In this document: in pieces, positions 9,586 to 18,437 of the stretch
Numbering within the stretch: position 1 is the stretch's first letter
How the letters are laid out: each line of letters begins with the position of its first letter
DNA from: Leptospira weilii
GTDB lineage: Bacteria > Spirochaetota > Leptospiria > Leptospirales > Leptospiraceae
DNA length: 64,000 nucleotides
Assembly (NCBI RefSeq): GCF_006874765.1
Contig: NZ_CP040840.1
Coordinates: 2,853,501 to 2,917,500, forward strand
Direction of reading: 5' to 3'
Notes under the pieces: generated by a model
Told to the model about the DNA's origin: nothing
Databases searched by the model: none
The model's input: the letters and a program-made list of their open reading frames with translations, nothing else
Program-made: the position numbers and the translations under genes

Positions 9586-10341
9586 CTATTTTAATTCTTC
9601 AAAATTCAAACTAGCTTGCGTATTTAACATAATCGCGTCGGTCGAATACACTATAAACTTTTTGCCACTTCGAATTTCATCTTTTACTTTTTGAAAGTCC
9701 GCCTGGATCACATGCGTGCCAAGAGGAATTCCATTCCGTTCTGCTGCCTTATGAAGTTCTCCAATTGCGTGTAAAAAATCAGGATGTTCAAATTGGCCTG
9801 TCAATCCCATTGAACCGGACAAATCGTAGGGACCGATCATCATGACATCGATTCCTTTTACGGAAAGTATCGAATCAATTTGTTGGATCGCTTTGATATT
9901 TTCGATTTGAATGACGCGTATTAAGTTCGAATTGATCTCTTTCGAATAAGAGTCAAAGTATTTTCCGAACAAATTCGCATTCGAATAACCCACTCCCCTT
10001 GTTCCATTCGGAGGATAACTACTCCATTTTAGAAAATCCTGCACCTGTTCAGCAGTTTCGATCATAGGAACGATAATCCCTCTAGCCCCTGCGTCTAAAG
10101 CTTGTTTGATATCTTTCGGATGGTTTTGAGCTACCCTTGCAAAAGGTAAAGCTCCGTTCTTACTGATGGCTCTAAAAAGATCCGGGAGAAGATTTAAACT
10201 AAAAGCACCGTGTTCTAAATCCAAAGTAATCCAATCAAAACCGGCGCTTCCTAAAATTTCCGCGATCGAAGTATTTGGAATTTGCATCCAGGATCCAACT
10301 GTAAACTTTCCGGACTTTAGTTTCTCTTTTACGGAATTCAT
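9586..10341 (-). CDS. HpcH/HpaI family class II aldolase
   Basis: This 251-residue TIM-barrel aldolase shows the full family pattern: TLDLEHGAF (catalytic His), FARV (Arg), IVPMIETAEQ, GTRGVGYSNANLFG, and the metal ligands Glu in IQIEN and Asp in MIGPYDLSGSMG. Homologues reversibly join pyruvate to an aldehyde, giving 4-hydroxy-2-keto acids such as 2-keto-3-deoxy sugar acids. It sits 36 bp after kdsB and 5 bp before the end of the SIS gene. That suggests a biosynthetic aldol step making a keto-deoxy acid sugar rather than catabolism. The aldehyde acceptor cannot be read from sequence. Confidence 0.86.
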   Translation of the reverse strand: MNSVKEKLKSGKFTVGSWMQIPNTSIAEILGSAGFDWITLDLEHGAFSLNLLPDLFRAISKNGALPFARVAQNHPKDIKQALDAGARGIIVPMIETAEQVQDFLKWSSYPPNGTRGVGYSNANLFGKYFDSYSKEINSNLIRVIQIENIKAIQQIDSILSVKGIDVMMIGPYDLSGSMGLTGQFEHPDFLHAIGELHKAAERNGIPLGTHVIQADFQKVKDEIRSGKKFIVYSTDAIMLNTQASLNFEELK

Positions 10342-10346
10342 ATATA

Positions 10347-10982
10347 TTATTTTTCTAATAGAACGGCGAATTCATAGAGCAAATGATGAATGACTTCATG
10401 AACTCCTTCCACGATTCCATACTTCCCTTTTTCAGAAGGGATAAATAAGACCATATCGGCGATTTTTAAAGCCTGCCCCCCGTCAAATCCGACCATTGCG
10501 ATGGTTTTTGCTCCTTTTTCTTTAGCGAATAACAATGCATTAATCACATTGGGACTATTCCCAGAGCTGGAAATGCCGAATGCGATGTCCCCGGAATTGA
10601 TAAAGTTTTCCATTTGTCCAACAAAAACTCCGTCATATCCGTGCGTATAAGTTCCTGGATAATTTCCAAGAATAAATGGTTCCTTGCCGTCATTTGCTTG
10701 TGCGGTCAACCACGCAGCGTTATCCAATCCAAAAACTTTATAGTATTTCTGATCTTTACGTACGGAGTTTTTAGTTCCTTTGCCAAAATCACAGGCTAAA
10801 TGAGACGCAATCCCATGACTTCCTCCATTGCCGAAGAAAAATATGTTCTTAGCGTTTTCTTTTGCCTCATACAAAGTAACCGCAACCTGTGCAATCGCAT
10901 CTAAATCCAAATTTTGAATCGCTTCGATGGATTCTTGTTGAAACGATTTGGAGAAAGCTTTAGCCTTTTCTAATAGATTCAT
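10347..10982 (-). CDS. SIS-domain sugar-phosphate isomerase (GmhA-like)
   Basis: This 211-residue SIS-domain protein is close to GmhA in size. The phosphosugar-binding loops are FFGNGGSHGIASH and GISSSGNSPN. The C-terminal EGVHEVIHH carries the acidic and His residues used in sedoheptulose-7-phosphate isomerisation. It may therefore convert a ketose phosphate to an aldose phosphate. It lies 5 bp upstream of the aldolase gene, and the IMPase-like phosphatase and KdsB are close by. The four could form a route to an acid sugar. A heptose-phosphate role for the LPS core is the main alternative, but the gmhB/hldE partners are not in the window. Confidence 0.8.
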   Translation of the reverse strand: MNLLEKAKAFSKSFQQESIEAIQNLDLDAIAQVAVTLYEAKENAKNIFFFGNGGSHGIASHLACDFGKGTKNSVRKDQKYYKVFGLDNAAWLTAQANDGKEPFILGNYPGTYTHGYDGVFVGQMENFINSGDIAFGISSSGNSPNVINALLFAKEKGAKTIAMVGFDGGQALKIADMVLFIPSEKGKYGIVEGVHEVIHHLLYEFAVLLEK

Positions 10983-11005
10983 AACTTTATTTACCTTTTT
11001 TAGAA

Positions 11006-11878
11006 TTAACTGCTAAAACAAAATACGCGGTGACACTCAATGTCTTCGAACCAAATTTGATTGTACGTATTTTGAAATGAACCTGTATTCGAAACTGCGG
11101 AACCTTTTTTATTTTTTAAAACGAAACCTGCTGTTTCTAAGATGGTTCGACTCATTTCATATTGTTCATTAAAATCCTCGTTGACCTCGACGAGGATTTC
11201 TTTGACTTTCTTGAGAATTTTCTTTCCGCCTTTCAAGATAATATGCTCGATTCCGTCCACATCTATTTTGATATAATCAGGCGCGGGAATACTCAATTCG
11301 TGAATTGCATTCTCCATCGATAGGCCAATCAAAGCGTATTCGAAAACTCGGTCCAAAGGCTTACCGTCATGACCAAACAATTCTCCGAAAGAAGAAAGAG
11401 CGCCTCCCCATTCCATACTTGTCATCTGTAGCTTATTGATTGAAAGTCGATCTGACAAAGGCAAAGGAACGATAACGACTTGATCCGAGACACGATTTAA
11501 AAAGGTGTTCCTTGCAAGCAGTTCTAAGTTAAAAACGGAAGGTTCGAAGGAGAAAACCTTTGCATTTTTTTGTTTTGCTGCATAGATGGAATATAAACCG
11601 ACATTTGCTCCTATATCCCAAAACACAGCGCTTTCCGCAATTTGATCAATCCACTCCAACGTATCTGGCTCCTTAATGGAAAACGTCGTTGCCCTAAATC
11701 GATTCAGGTCATTCGGTGCAGTAAAGAACATCTTTCCTTTGTGATCTACTTCGATCACATGATTCATCAAATTATGGATGACAACTTCCAAAATAAATCT
11801 TCCAATTGATGCTTTTCTCAAGAGGAAAATAATAAAAGAAGCTACTTTAATAATATAATTTTTGACAATCCTTTTCAT
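11006..11878 (-). CDS. FkbM family methyltransferase
   Basis: This 290-residue protein has a hydrophobic N-terminal stretch (about residues 11-30) that may tether it to the membrane. It then has the SAM-binding VFWDIGANVGLYS motif, SFEPSVFN, and the FkbM signature YIKIDVDGIEHIILKGG. It is distinct from the FkbM protein at 2682-3641, so the locus holds two. The predicted role is O-methylation of a sugar or glycerate group on the O-antigen. It lies between the SIS gene and the phosphogluconolactonase-like gene with short gaps (23 and about 30 bp), consistent with one transcript. Confidence 0.8.
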   Translation of the reverse strand: MKRIVKNYIIKVASFIIFLLRKASIGRFILEVVIHNLMNHVIEVDHKGKMFFTAPNDLNRFRATTFSIKEPDTLEWIDQIAESAVFWDIGANVGLYSIYAAKQKNAKVFSFEPSVFNLELLARNTFLNRVSDQVVIVPLPLSDRLSINKLQMTSMEWGGALSSFGELFGHDGKPLDRVFEYALIGLSMENAIHELSIPAPDYIKIDVDGIEHIILKGGKKILKKVKEILVEVNEDFNEQYEMSRTILETAGFVLKNKKGSAVSNTGSFQNTYNQIWFEDIECHRVFCFSS

Positions 11879-11908
11879 TTAAAAATCCTTTCTATTTAAC
11901 GAAAACGG

Positions 11909-12568
11909 TCAGTCGTAAAAATAACAGAGTTCAATTGACTTTTTAGGAAAAAGAGAAGTGACTGGTAAAGTTTCGCCCATCTTTATTCTTTCAATAATTT
12001 CCTTTTTCTTTCTTCCTTTTGCGATAATTAAAATACAATCTGATGAATTAATTTTTCTTAAAGATAAACTGATTCTTTCTTTTGGAGATTTAGGAGAATC
12101 GTAAATTTCAATTGTATCTTTTTCTTCAGACAAATCCATACCTGGAAATAAACTCGCAATGTGACCATCCTCACCTAAACCCAAAAGGACCAAATCAAAA
12201 GAAGGAATTAATTGAATAGATTTTGAATATTCCAAAGCACCTTTTTTTGCTCCAAGATAACCCGGAATCATAAAGATTTGTTTCTCATTCACAGGCAGAA
12301 ATTCGAACAGATTTTTTTGAACCATTAGACTATTCAAATCGACGTGGTTTTCCGGCACACATCGCTCATCTCCGAAATAAAAAAACCACTTTGACCAATC
12401 TGTTTTCAAATGTTTTAATTCTCCGTAAAGTAACTGAGCAGTTTCCCCTCCTGTGAGCACAACATGGAAAGCATTTTTGATCCGAATCCGTTCCTCTGAA
12501 ATTTCTTTTATCCTATTCAAACAATGAGTAAGAAATTCCTTTTCATTAGAAAATTCAACTATTTGCAT
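11909..12568 (-). CDS. pgl: 6-phosphogluconolactonase (DevB/SOL family)
   Basis: The preferred start is the ATG at 12568 (MQIVEF), 17 bp after the upstream stop, giving 219 residues; an in-frame TTG at 12580 would overlap the spacer. The family motifs are clear: VVLTGGETAQLLY (sugar-phosphate loop), FYFGDERCVP, and LGLGEDGHIASLFPG. The enzyme hydrolyses 6-phosphogluconolactone in the oxidative pentose phosphate pathway. In an O-antigen operon it may instead act on another sugar-phosphate lactone, or simply be captured. No zwf or gnd gene is in the window. Family call is firm, physiological substrate less so. Confidence 0.83.
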   Translation of the reverse strand: MQIVEFSNEKEFLTHCLNRIKEISEERIRIKNAFHVVLTGGETAQLLYGELKHLKTDWSKWFFYFGDERCVPENHVDLNSLMVQKNLFEFLPVNEKQIFMIPGYLGAKKGALEYSKSIQLIPSFDLVLLGLGEDGHIASLFPGMDLSEEKDTIEIYDSPKSPKERISLSLRKINSSDCILIIAKGRKKKEIIERIKMGETLPVTSLFPKKSIELCYFYD

Positions 12569-12585
12569 TAGAATGTGCAAAAGAT

Positions 12586-14364
12586 CTAAAAAGCGGGGTG
12601 AAGCAACTGATCACTAAATGATTTCCAAGCAACAAACCAATTTTCATTAACTCTACCGTATTCAGATAGGAAATCTTGTATTCTATTTTGAACTTCTTCA
12701 GAAGCCCACCAATCCTCAATTTTATGATAATTTTCATTTAAAAATCGGACAGCAGAAAAAGAATCCTCGTGATAAATGCCGACTTCTTTTAAACTCATTA
12801 AATAAGGTTTAAATTTAGCGGAATACCCAAACATTTCTTCTTTAAAATATAAAATAGTTGGTATATTTAAGGCAAAAGACTCCATATAGGAAGTCGCAAG
12901 ATGGTCAACCACAACCAACCTTGCTTTAAGAATTCGAGAAAAAATATCTTCATTTATAGAAGAAATAGTTTTAGGTAAACTATCCTCTCTCTTTAAATAT
13001 TCTAAATTGTTCCATCCAAATTGGATTGATGCACGAAATACAAAATCTTTACTTACTTCTTCGGATAAATTCGCAATAAAGTTAGCTTGCTCTTTTAGAT
13101 AAGAGAACTGTAATTCTGGTCTAAGTGTACTATGCAAACGAAGAAAATATGCAAAATGTTCTGTAGAAATATATAAAATCTGTTTTTTTTGTCTATAATC
13201 GACATTCATTTTTCTAAGATTTACTAAATGAGGTGATGGCAAAAATGTAAGTTTGCTTGAATTCTTAGAAGCCCAGCCCCACGAAATAAACCCATCACTG
13301 GATTCATACTCAATCTTCTCATGAGGAAAAACTAAATATTGCTCATACCCTCCGCCATGTTGAACCGAATACCATTTTCCATTTTTACCAGAGGTATATC
13401 TAGAAATTAAATCTGCTTTTTTAGAATTGTATATATCAAATCCAATCCATATACCTTCTTCCGCAAAGGAAGGTTCTTTCGTAAATACTAATTCTGGTAT
13501 ATGTTTGATTATGTTCTCAGAAACGCAATTTTCGAATTCGTTATTAGAAACAAAATAATCAGAGAAATTAATTCTTTTATGAGTATTAATAGAGTTAAAT
13601 TCTTTTTTCCGTATTTTTATTTTCCTCAATATAACAGACCAGAATCTCTGAATCGAAAAGCTTTTAAGTGAAAGTCTAATTTTATAAAAAAAAGATACTC
13701 CTTTACATTCCCCAAAAAAAAGACCAAAAAAAACCAAAAAAAATTGATAATTCAAAAAAAAATGTATTTTAGATTTTAGAGTTTGCTTTTGCTTTCGAAA
13801 AACTCGGAAAAGTTCGACACTTTCTTTTTTAAGAACGATCGAAGGAGGTTTTAAAAAGTTCAGTAATTCTGAATAAATAATTAAATTATATTCATGCTCT
13901 TTTAGTTGTTCTAAAGAATCTTCACAGCTTTTCGGACGAAAATCAACCTTGCTGTGATCAGTCATCACAATAGAAACAGTTAAAGGGCCCTCTTTCTTTA
14001 TACTTTTTATATTCAAATAACGATCATAATAAGAGCATAACCAATGAACAAGCCAATAGGAAACTCGAATTCTCCAAAACTTTTCAGACTCTTGCAAGCC
14101 ACAAAAATCGTTCAGATACTTGCTTAGAGCTTTAATGATTCTATCATGTAACTTAGATATATAAATCCAATGTAGCTCAACATCCTTCCAATCTTTATAA
14201 GGCGAAGAAGCCATTTTAAAATCATCTTGTTCAAAAAATTTACGAAATTGATTACGACTAAAACACCAAGGACCCAAATATAAGGCATTTTTTTCCTCAT
14301 TCTCGGCTTTCGGCCAAAGATCAGGATGTCCGGTAAGAACTAGTAAACGGGAACTTTCTTTCAT
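12586..14364 (-). CDS. LIC12162-family transferase
   Basis: This 592-residue soluble protein matches what I know as the LIC12162 transferase family of spirochaete and other O-antigen loci. Features include an N-terminal LTGHPDLWP start, the YLGPWCF segment near residue 30, a basic middle region, and a C-terminal half with WYSVQHGGGYEQY (the HGG motif), FISWGWAS, and VVDHLATSYMESFALNIPTI. The C-terminal half resembles GT-B or CDP-glycerol-type transferases. It probably transfers a sugar or sugar acid to the growing lipid-linked unit. It lies 5 bp before pgl. The donor and acceptor are unknown. Confidence 0.78.
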   Translation of the reverse strand: MKESSRLLVLTGHPDLWPKAENEEKNALYLGPWCFSRNQFRKFFEQDDFKMASSPYKDWKDVELHWIYISKLHDRIIKALSKYLNDFCGLQESEKFWRIRVSYWLVHWLCSYYDRYLNIKSIKKEGPLTVSIVMTDHSKVDFRPKSCEDSLEQLKEHEYNLIIYSELLNFLKPPSIVLKKESVELFRVFRKQKQTLKSKIHFFLNYQFFLVFFGLFFGECKGVSFFYKIRLSLKSFSIQRFWSVILRKIKIRKKEFNSINTHKRINFSDYFVSNNEFENCVSENIIKHIPELVFTKEPSFAEEGIWIGFDIYNSKKADLISRYTSGKNGKWYSVQHGGGYEQYLVFPHEKIEYESSDGFISWGWASKNSSKLTFLPSPHLVNLRKMNVDYRQKKQILYISTEHFAYFLRLHSTLRPELQFSYLKEQANFIANLSEEVSKDFVFRASIQFGWNNLEYLKREDSLPKTISSINEDIFSRILKARLVVVDHLATSYMESFALNIPTILYFKEEMFGYSAKFKPYLMSLKEVGIYHEDSFSAVRFLNENYHKIEDWWASEEVQNRIQDFLSEYGRVNENWFVAWKSFSDQLLHPAF

Positions 14365-14388
14365 TCAACAATATTATTAAAATCTTAT

Positions 14389-15480
14389 TTATTTGCGTTT
14401 CCAAAAGGAATCACTGTACCCAGTTAACGTTCCAAATGGGGTAAGTGATTTTTCGATTTTTACAAGTTTGAATTTTTTCAAATTATTTTGATAATCTTTT
14501 AAAGTGGTTGCTTTCAAGACCCCGTGTTCACCCTTTTTTACGGCCTCCTCCTTGCCTTCCATTGTCTGCTGTAAAAAAATAGCCTTAGCAGATTCGTTTA
14601 CAATGCTAAGATAGTTGGAAACAACATCAGGTTCCATTTCTTGAAAACTCGCGGCGTTCCAAAACAAATCGATTTTCATATTTTTTAAAATTGGGAATTT
14701 CCAATTCCCAAAAAAATAAATCTTTCCTTTTTTCGAAAAATCAATTGTTTCCATATCCAACGTTTCTTTAAAAGTCACCACATCCTTAGGAAAAACAGAA
14801 GACAGATAACTTTCTGAAACATAAAGCTGCGGTGGAATATCAAATAATAAAAAAATAATATCCGGATATAACTTTTTCAAAACCTCAACTTGTTTACCCG
14901 ACCCACACCCTAATTCTGTAATAACTTTAACTTTTGAGAAGTCCAGATTTTTCTGACAAAATAAATAACGAAGATAATAATATAAAATAGTTAAAGTATA
15001 ATTTTTGCCATCTACGATAAATGCATCTTCCGGATTTCCAATTAAAGAAGCTGAGAAAGAACTGAGAGGTTTCGCTTTTGAAGCTTTTGCGAGTAAATTC
15101 ACTCTCTCATATAAAATCTCCTTTAATTCCATAAAGTTAATATTATAGGGCGGTATGATCGGAAAATACTGATTGAGTTTCTTATTTAAAAAAGAAATAA
15201 CTGAATCCCAAAAAGGAAGAGCTCTCACATACCGATTATTAAAATATTTATTACTTTTTAGATCAATTTGGCCATATTTAAAATCTAAATCCGTTGCTCC
15301 AAATGTTTCTAAAATTGAGTATTTTCTTTTACGAAAATCTTTCAGGCCAATTTTGTTCAGTTCTTTGATAAAAACTTGCTGATGTAAATACCAATAATTA
15401 GTCGGTTTATAAATATCAGGAGCTTTTTCTAACTCTCCTAACATTAGCTTTAAGATTTCAGGTCTATCAGTAATTTGCAT
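14389..15480 (-). CDS. Putative sugar O-methyltransferase
   Basis: This 363-residue protein has a SAM-binding motif in the second half (VITELGCGSGKQVEVLKKL, about residue 188), LLFDIPPQLYVSESYL, and the DLFWNAASFQEMEPDVV segment. This layout matches the putative sugar O-methyltransferase family of O-antigen and capsule loci. It is an intact relative of the broken gene at 5836-6915. A conserved N-terminal domain of about 150 residues (FGATDLDFKYGQ) probably recognises the sugar. It lies between the LIC12162-type transferase and the ABC exporter. Confidence 0.75.
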   Translation of the reverse strand: MQITDRPEILKLMLGELEKAPDIYKPTNYWYLHQQVFIKELNKIGLKDFRKRKYSILETFGATDLDFKYGQIDLKSNKYFNNRYVRALPFWDSVISFLNKKLNQYFPIIPPYNINFMELKEILYERVNLLAKASKAKPLSSFSASLIGNPEDAFIVDGKNYTLTILYYYLRYLFCQKNLDFSKVKVITELGCGSGKQVEVLKKLYPDIIFLLFDIPPQLYVSESYLSSVFPKDVVTFKETLDMETIDFSKKGKIYFFGNWKFPILKNMKIDLFWNAASFQEMEPDVVSNYLSIVNESAKAIFLQQTMEGKEEAVKKGEHGVLKATTLKDYQNNLKKFKLVKIEKSLTPFGTLTGYSDSFWKRK

Positions 15481-15517
15481 TTTTACCTACATATAACGAT
15501 TATAATTTATTCTTTAT

Positions 15518-17224
15518 TCAAAATTCTATGATCGAATCCGCATACTTTAATGTTTCTTTTCTATGAGTCACATAAATTAATCCAATCTGGCCCTTAAGCT
15601 TGGCCAAATTTTCCATAAATTGCTGCTCCGTAGACGCATCCAACGCAGAAGTAGGTTCGTCCATTAAGATAAAATCAAATTTACCGAGCAGAACTCTTGC
15701 AATTGAAATCCTTTGTTTTTGACCACCAGATAAATTTGCACCGCTTTGAAATAACTCTTCATGGATGTTACGTGTAGAAATGAATTCTTTTGCTTGAGAC
15801 AACACTAACGCATCTTCCAACTCTTCCTCGGAAACACCTACATCAAGTCCCCATATTAAATTTTCATAAATAGATCCGTTTAAGATTAAATTCTCCTGGG
15901 TGAGATATCCAAGTCTTTTATGAATTTCTTTAATATCATAAGATCCTAATGAAACTTGATTTATTTTAACTTTGCCAGAAAGCGGCTTTAAAATTCCGCT
16001 AATTAAATCTAATAGAGTCGATTTTCCTGCACCTGTCTGGCCAGTAATCGCATAAAACTTCCCTTTCTCAAATTCATAATTGAAATTTTTAAGAAGTGAA
16101 CTCTCCGAACTATATCCAAATTCGACATTATCTAGCGAAATATTTTTAATTTCGTTATTATCCAAAGAAACAGATGGAGCTTGCTTTTCTCCGTATTCAG
16201 AAGCAGAAACAGTATCCAACATCGACTCAATCGCAATCCTAGAAACTGAGGAATGAACAGCCCTATTTATATTATCGGTAAGAAGTTTTACCTCTGGTAA
16301 AGTACGTATTAAGATTGCAAAAATTACGGTCAAATTCTCTAAAGGTGTTTGAAATGCTACAACACTTAAATAAATAATAAGTGCAAAAGTGATTACTATC
16401 AGAACCTCTGAAAATCTAGCCGTAAAATCCGAAAGAATCATTGATTTAAAATAAAACTTAGGAAGAGAAACAATATATCGATCTAAATAAGAAAGAACCT
16501 TATTTTCATTGGAACTTGTTTTGATGTACTTAAAGGCTTTCGCTATTTCTATTAAATTAGAATTATATAATGAAAACTCTTTTACATTTTTTTGTCCTAG
16601 TGCCATTATAATTTTATAAAAAGGAAAAAATACAAGGGAATTTAAAGCTACTAGCCCAACGGTTACAGAAATTACTTTCCAATCCACCAAAAGCGAAAAC
16701 AATAGAAAAAAGATAATATTAATCAAGTTAGCCAAAATCATAAAATCATACTTTATTAAAACTTTATAATTTTCTATCTCTCGAGCCCCTATGCTGACAA
16801 ATTCTCCGTGATTTAATTTCGAAAGAGCACCCCAAGATGAATTTAAAACTTTTTGAAAAAAATCTCTTCGTAGCTTTATATCTAATTTTCTTAAGAAATT
16901 ATGTTGATAGTACTGAGCAAAAAGTAAAAATATTGAGGAAAGGATTACAGAAATTATAATTCCTAAGATTACATTAGTTAGATTCAACTGAATGTCAAAA
17001 AAAGTAAAGACTGACTCAATCTTATTGAGTATCGGATTTTGTTCTTTATTTTGAGAATGGTTTAAAGCCATCATTGTAGCCGGATAGATAAGACCAAACC
17101 CGATTAATTGAACACTACCAGAAAGTAATATTCCCAATAAAAAGATAAACGAGCTGATCGGATGCTTTTGAACAAGATAGAAAAATTCTAATAAAATCTG
17201 TTTATAATTCGCTTTTTGAATCAT
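15518..17224 (-). CDS. ABC transporter, fused permease and ATPase (lipid-linked glycan flippase candidate)
   Basis: This 568-residue half-transporter has an N-terminal membrane domain with about six helices (residues 15-310) and a C-terminal ATPase. Visible ATPase motifs are GQTGAGKSTLLDL (Walker A), the LSGGQKQRISIARVLLG signature, ILMDEPTSALD (Walker B) and THRKET (switch His). Length and layout fit PglK/MsbA-like exporters. Since no Wzx-type flippase was recognised in the window, this is the best candidate to move the undecaprenyl-linked repeat unit or another lipid across the inner membrane. It is separated from the DegT gene by 2 bp. Confidence 0.85.
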   Translation of the reverse strand: MIQKANYKQILLEFFYLVQKHPISSFIFLLGILLSGSVQLIGFGLIYPATMMALNHSQNKEQNPILNKIESVFTFFDIQLNLTNVILGIIISVILSSIFLLFAQYYQHNFLRKLDIKLRRDFFQKVLNSSWGALSKLNHGEFVSIGAREIENYKVLIKYDFMILANLINIIFFLLFSLLVDWKVISVTVGLVALNSLVFFPFYKIIMALGQKNVKEFSLYNSNLIEIAKAFKYIKTSSNENKVLSYLDRYIVSLPKFYFKSMILSDFTARFSEVLIVITFALIIYLSVVAFQTPLENLTVIFAILIRTLPEVKLLTDNINRAVHSSVSRIAIESMLDTVSASEYGEKQAPSVSLDNNEIKNISLDNVEFGYSSESSLLKNFNYEFEKGKFYAITGQTGAGKSTLLDLISGILKPLSGKVKINQVSLGSYDIKEIHKRLGYLTQENLILNGSIYENLIWGLDVGVSEEELEDALVLSQAKEFISTRNIHEELFQSGANLSGGQKQRISIARVLLGKFDFILMDEPTSALDASTEQQFMENLAKLKGQIGLIYVTHRKETLKYADSIIEF

Positions 17225-17226
17225 TT

Positions 17227-18432
17227 CTATTTTTTAAAATATCCGAATACTTTTTTAATTCCACTTACGACATCTTCAATATCCTGTGTCGACATACTTG
17301 TAGACAATGGAATCGAAAAGATCCTCTTGGAAATCATTTCACAATTAGGAAAATTACTTGGGACGAGGCCATACTTCTCTTTATAGAACTGTTGTTCATA
17401 GATAGCTCGATAATGGGTCGCTACACCAATATTTTCTTGGATCAAGGCGGTCATGATTTCTTCTCTATTTCCCTTTAAAACTTCCGGGTTAATCAAGATT
17501 GGAAAAATATGCCAAGTGCATAAGTCTCCTTCATTTTGTTCAATCAATGCATGAGGCAATTTAAGACCATTTTCGTCAGCCAAACGCTCAAAATAAGTCT
17601 CTGCGATCGCTTTTCTTTTTTTAGTAAATATTTCTAATTTTTTTAACTGTTCAATCGCCATTGCAGCATTCATATCAGGCATATTATATTTATATCCAGG
17701 AACTACTATATCATAATGAATTTGCGAATTTTTTGAATAACGCTGCCAAGCACCTCTACTCATTCCATGGAGTCCGTAAATACGGATTTTCTCTGCAAGC
17801 TCATCACTATTCGTAGTCAGGACTCCTCCTTCCCCTGCAGCAATATTTTTCGTTACGTACAAACTAAATGAAGTAAGATTCTGGCCATCTCCGATCAAAG
17901 TCCCCTTATACTTTGCACCAATTGCATGTGCTGCATCTTCAATAACAACTAAGTTATATTCCTTTGCAATCGCGTTAATTTCATCCATTTGACAGGGGGA
18001 ACCTGCATAATGAACCGGCATGATAGCTTTAGTCTTAGGTGTAATTTTGGATTTGATAGATTGAGGATCTATATGAAAACTTTTAGGTAATAAGTCTGCC
18101 AAAATTGGTTTAGCACCTACATGCTCTATCACATTTACTGTCGCACCAAAGGTCATAGGGGTAGTGATTACTTCATCACCTGGACCTATATTATGAGCAA
18201 TTAAACTAAGATGAAGCAAAGCAGTACAACTATTTGCAGCTACAGCATGTTTTGCACCGGTGTAGTTCTTAATATCGGCCTCAAATTTTTGTACATTCGG
18301 CCCTGTACTGAGCCAGCCAGTTTTTATGCAATTGACGACCGCCTGAATCTCTTCATCTCCGATATCAGGAGCACCGTAGACTAAAAAGGATTTACGAACC
18401 GGCTCCCCGCCGTGAATGGCAAGTTTAGACAT
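17227..18432 (-). CDS. DegT/DnrJ/EryC1/StrS-type sugar aminotransferase
   Basis: This 401-residue PLP enzyme has the DegT layout: SCTALLHLSL (PLP phosphate), VIEDAAHAIGA, and the Schiff-base Lys at about residue 195 in SLYVTKNIAAGEGG. It transaminates a keto-sugar, usually nucleotide-linked. It begins the set aminotransferase, WbqC, PseG-like, NeuB-like, AKR, SDR, so it is probably the PseC/LegC-like step of a nonulosonic acid route. The dehydratase (PseB/LegB) that would make its substrate is not in the window. It overlaps nothing and starts 5 bp after the WbqC-like stop. Confidence 0.87.
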   Translation of the reverse strand: MSKLAIHGGEPVRKSFLVYGAPDIGDEEIQAVVNCIKTGWLSTGPNVQKFEADIKNYTGAKHAVAANSCTALLHLSLIAHNIGPGDEVITTPMTFGATVNVIEHVGAKPILADLLPKSFHIDPQSIKSKITPKTKAIMPVHYAGSPCQMDEINAIAKEYNLVVIEDAAHAIGAKYKGTLIGDGQNLTSFSLYVTKNIAAGEGGVLTTNSDELAEKIRIYGLHGMSRGAWQRYSKNSQIHYDIVVPGYKYNMPDMNAAMAIEQLKKLEIFTKKRKAIAETYFERLADENGLKLPHALIEQNEGDLCTWHIFPILINPEVLKGNREEIMTALIQENIGVATHYRAIYEQQFYKEKYGLVPSNFPNCEMISKRIFSIPLSTSMSTQDIEDVVSGIKKVFGYFKK

Positions 18433-18437
18433 TTGTT

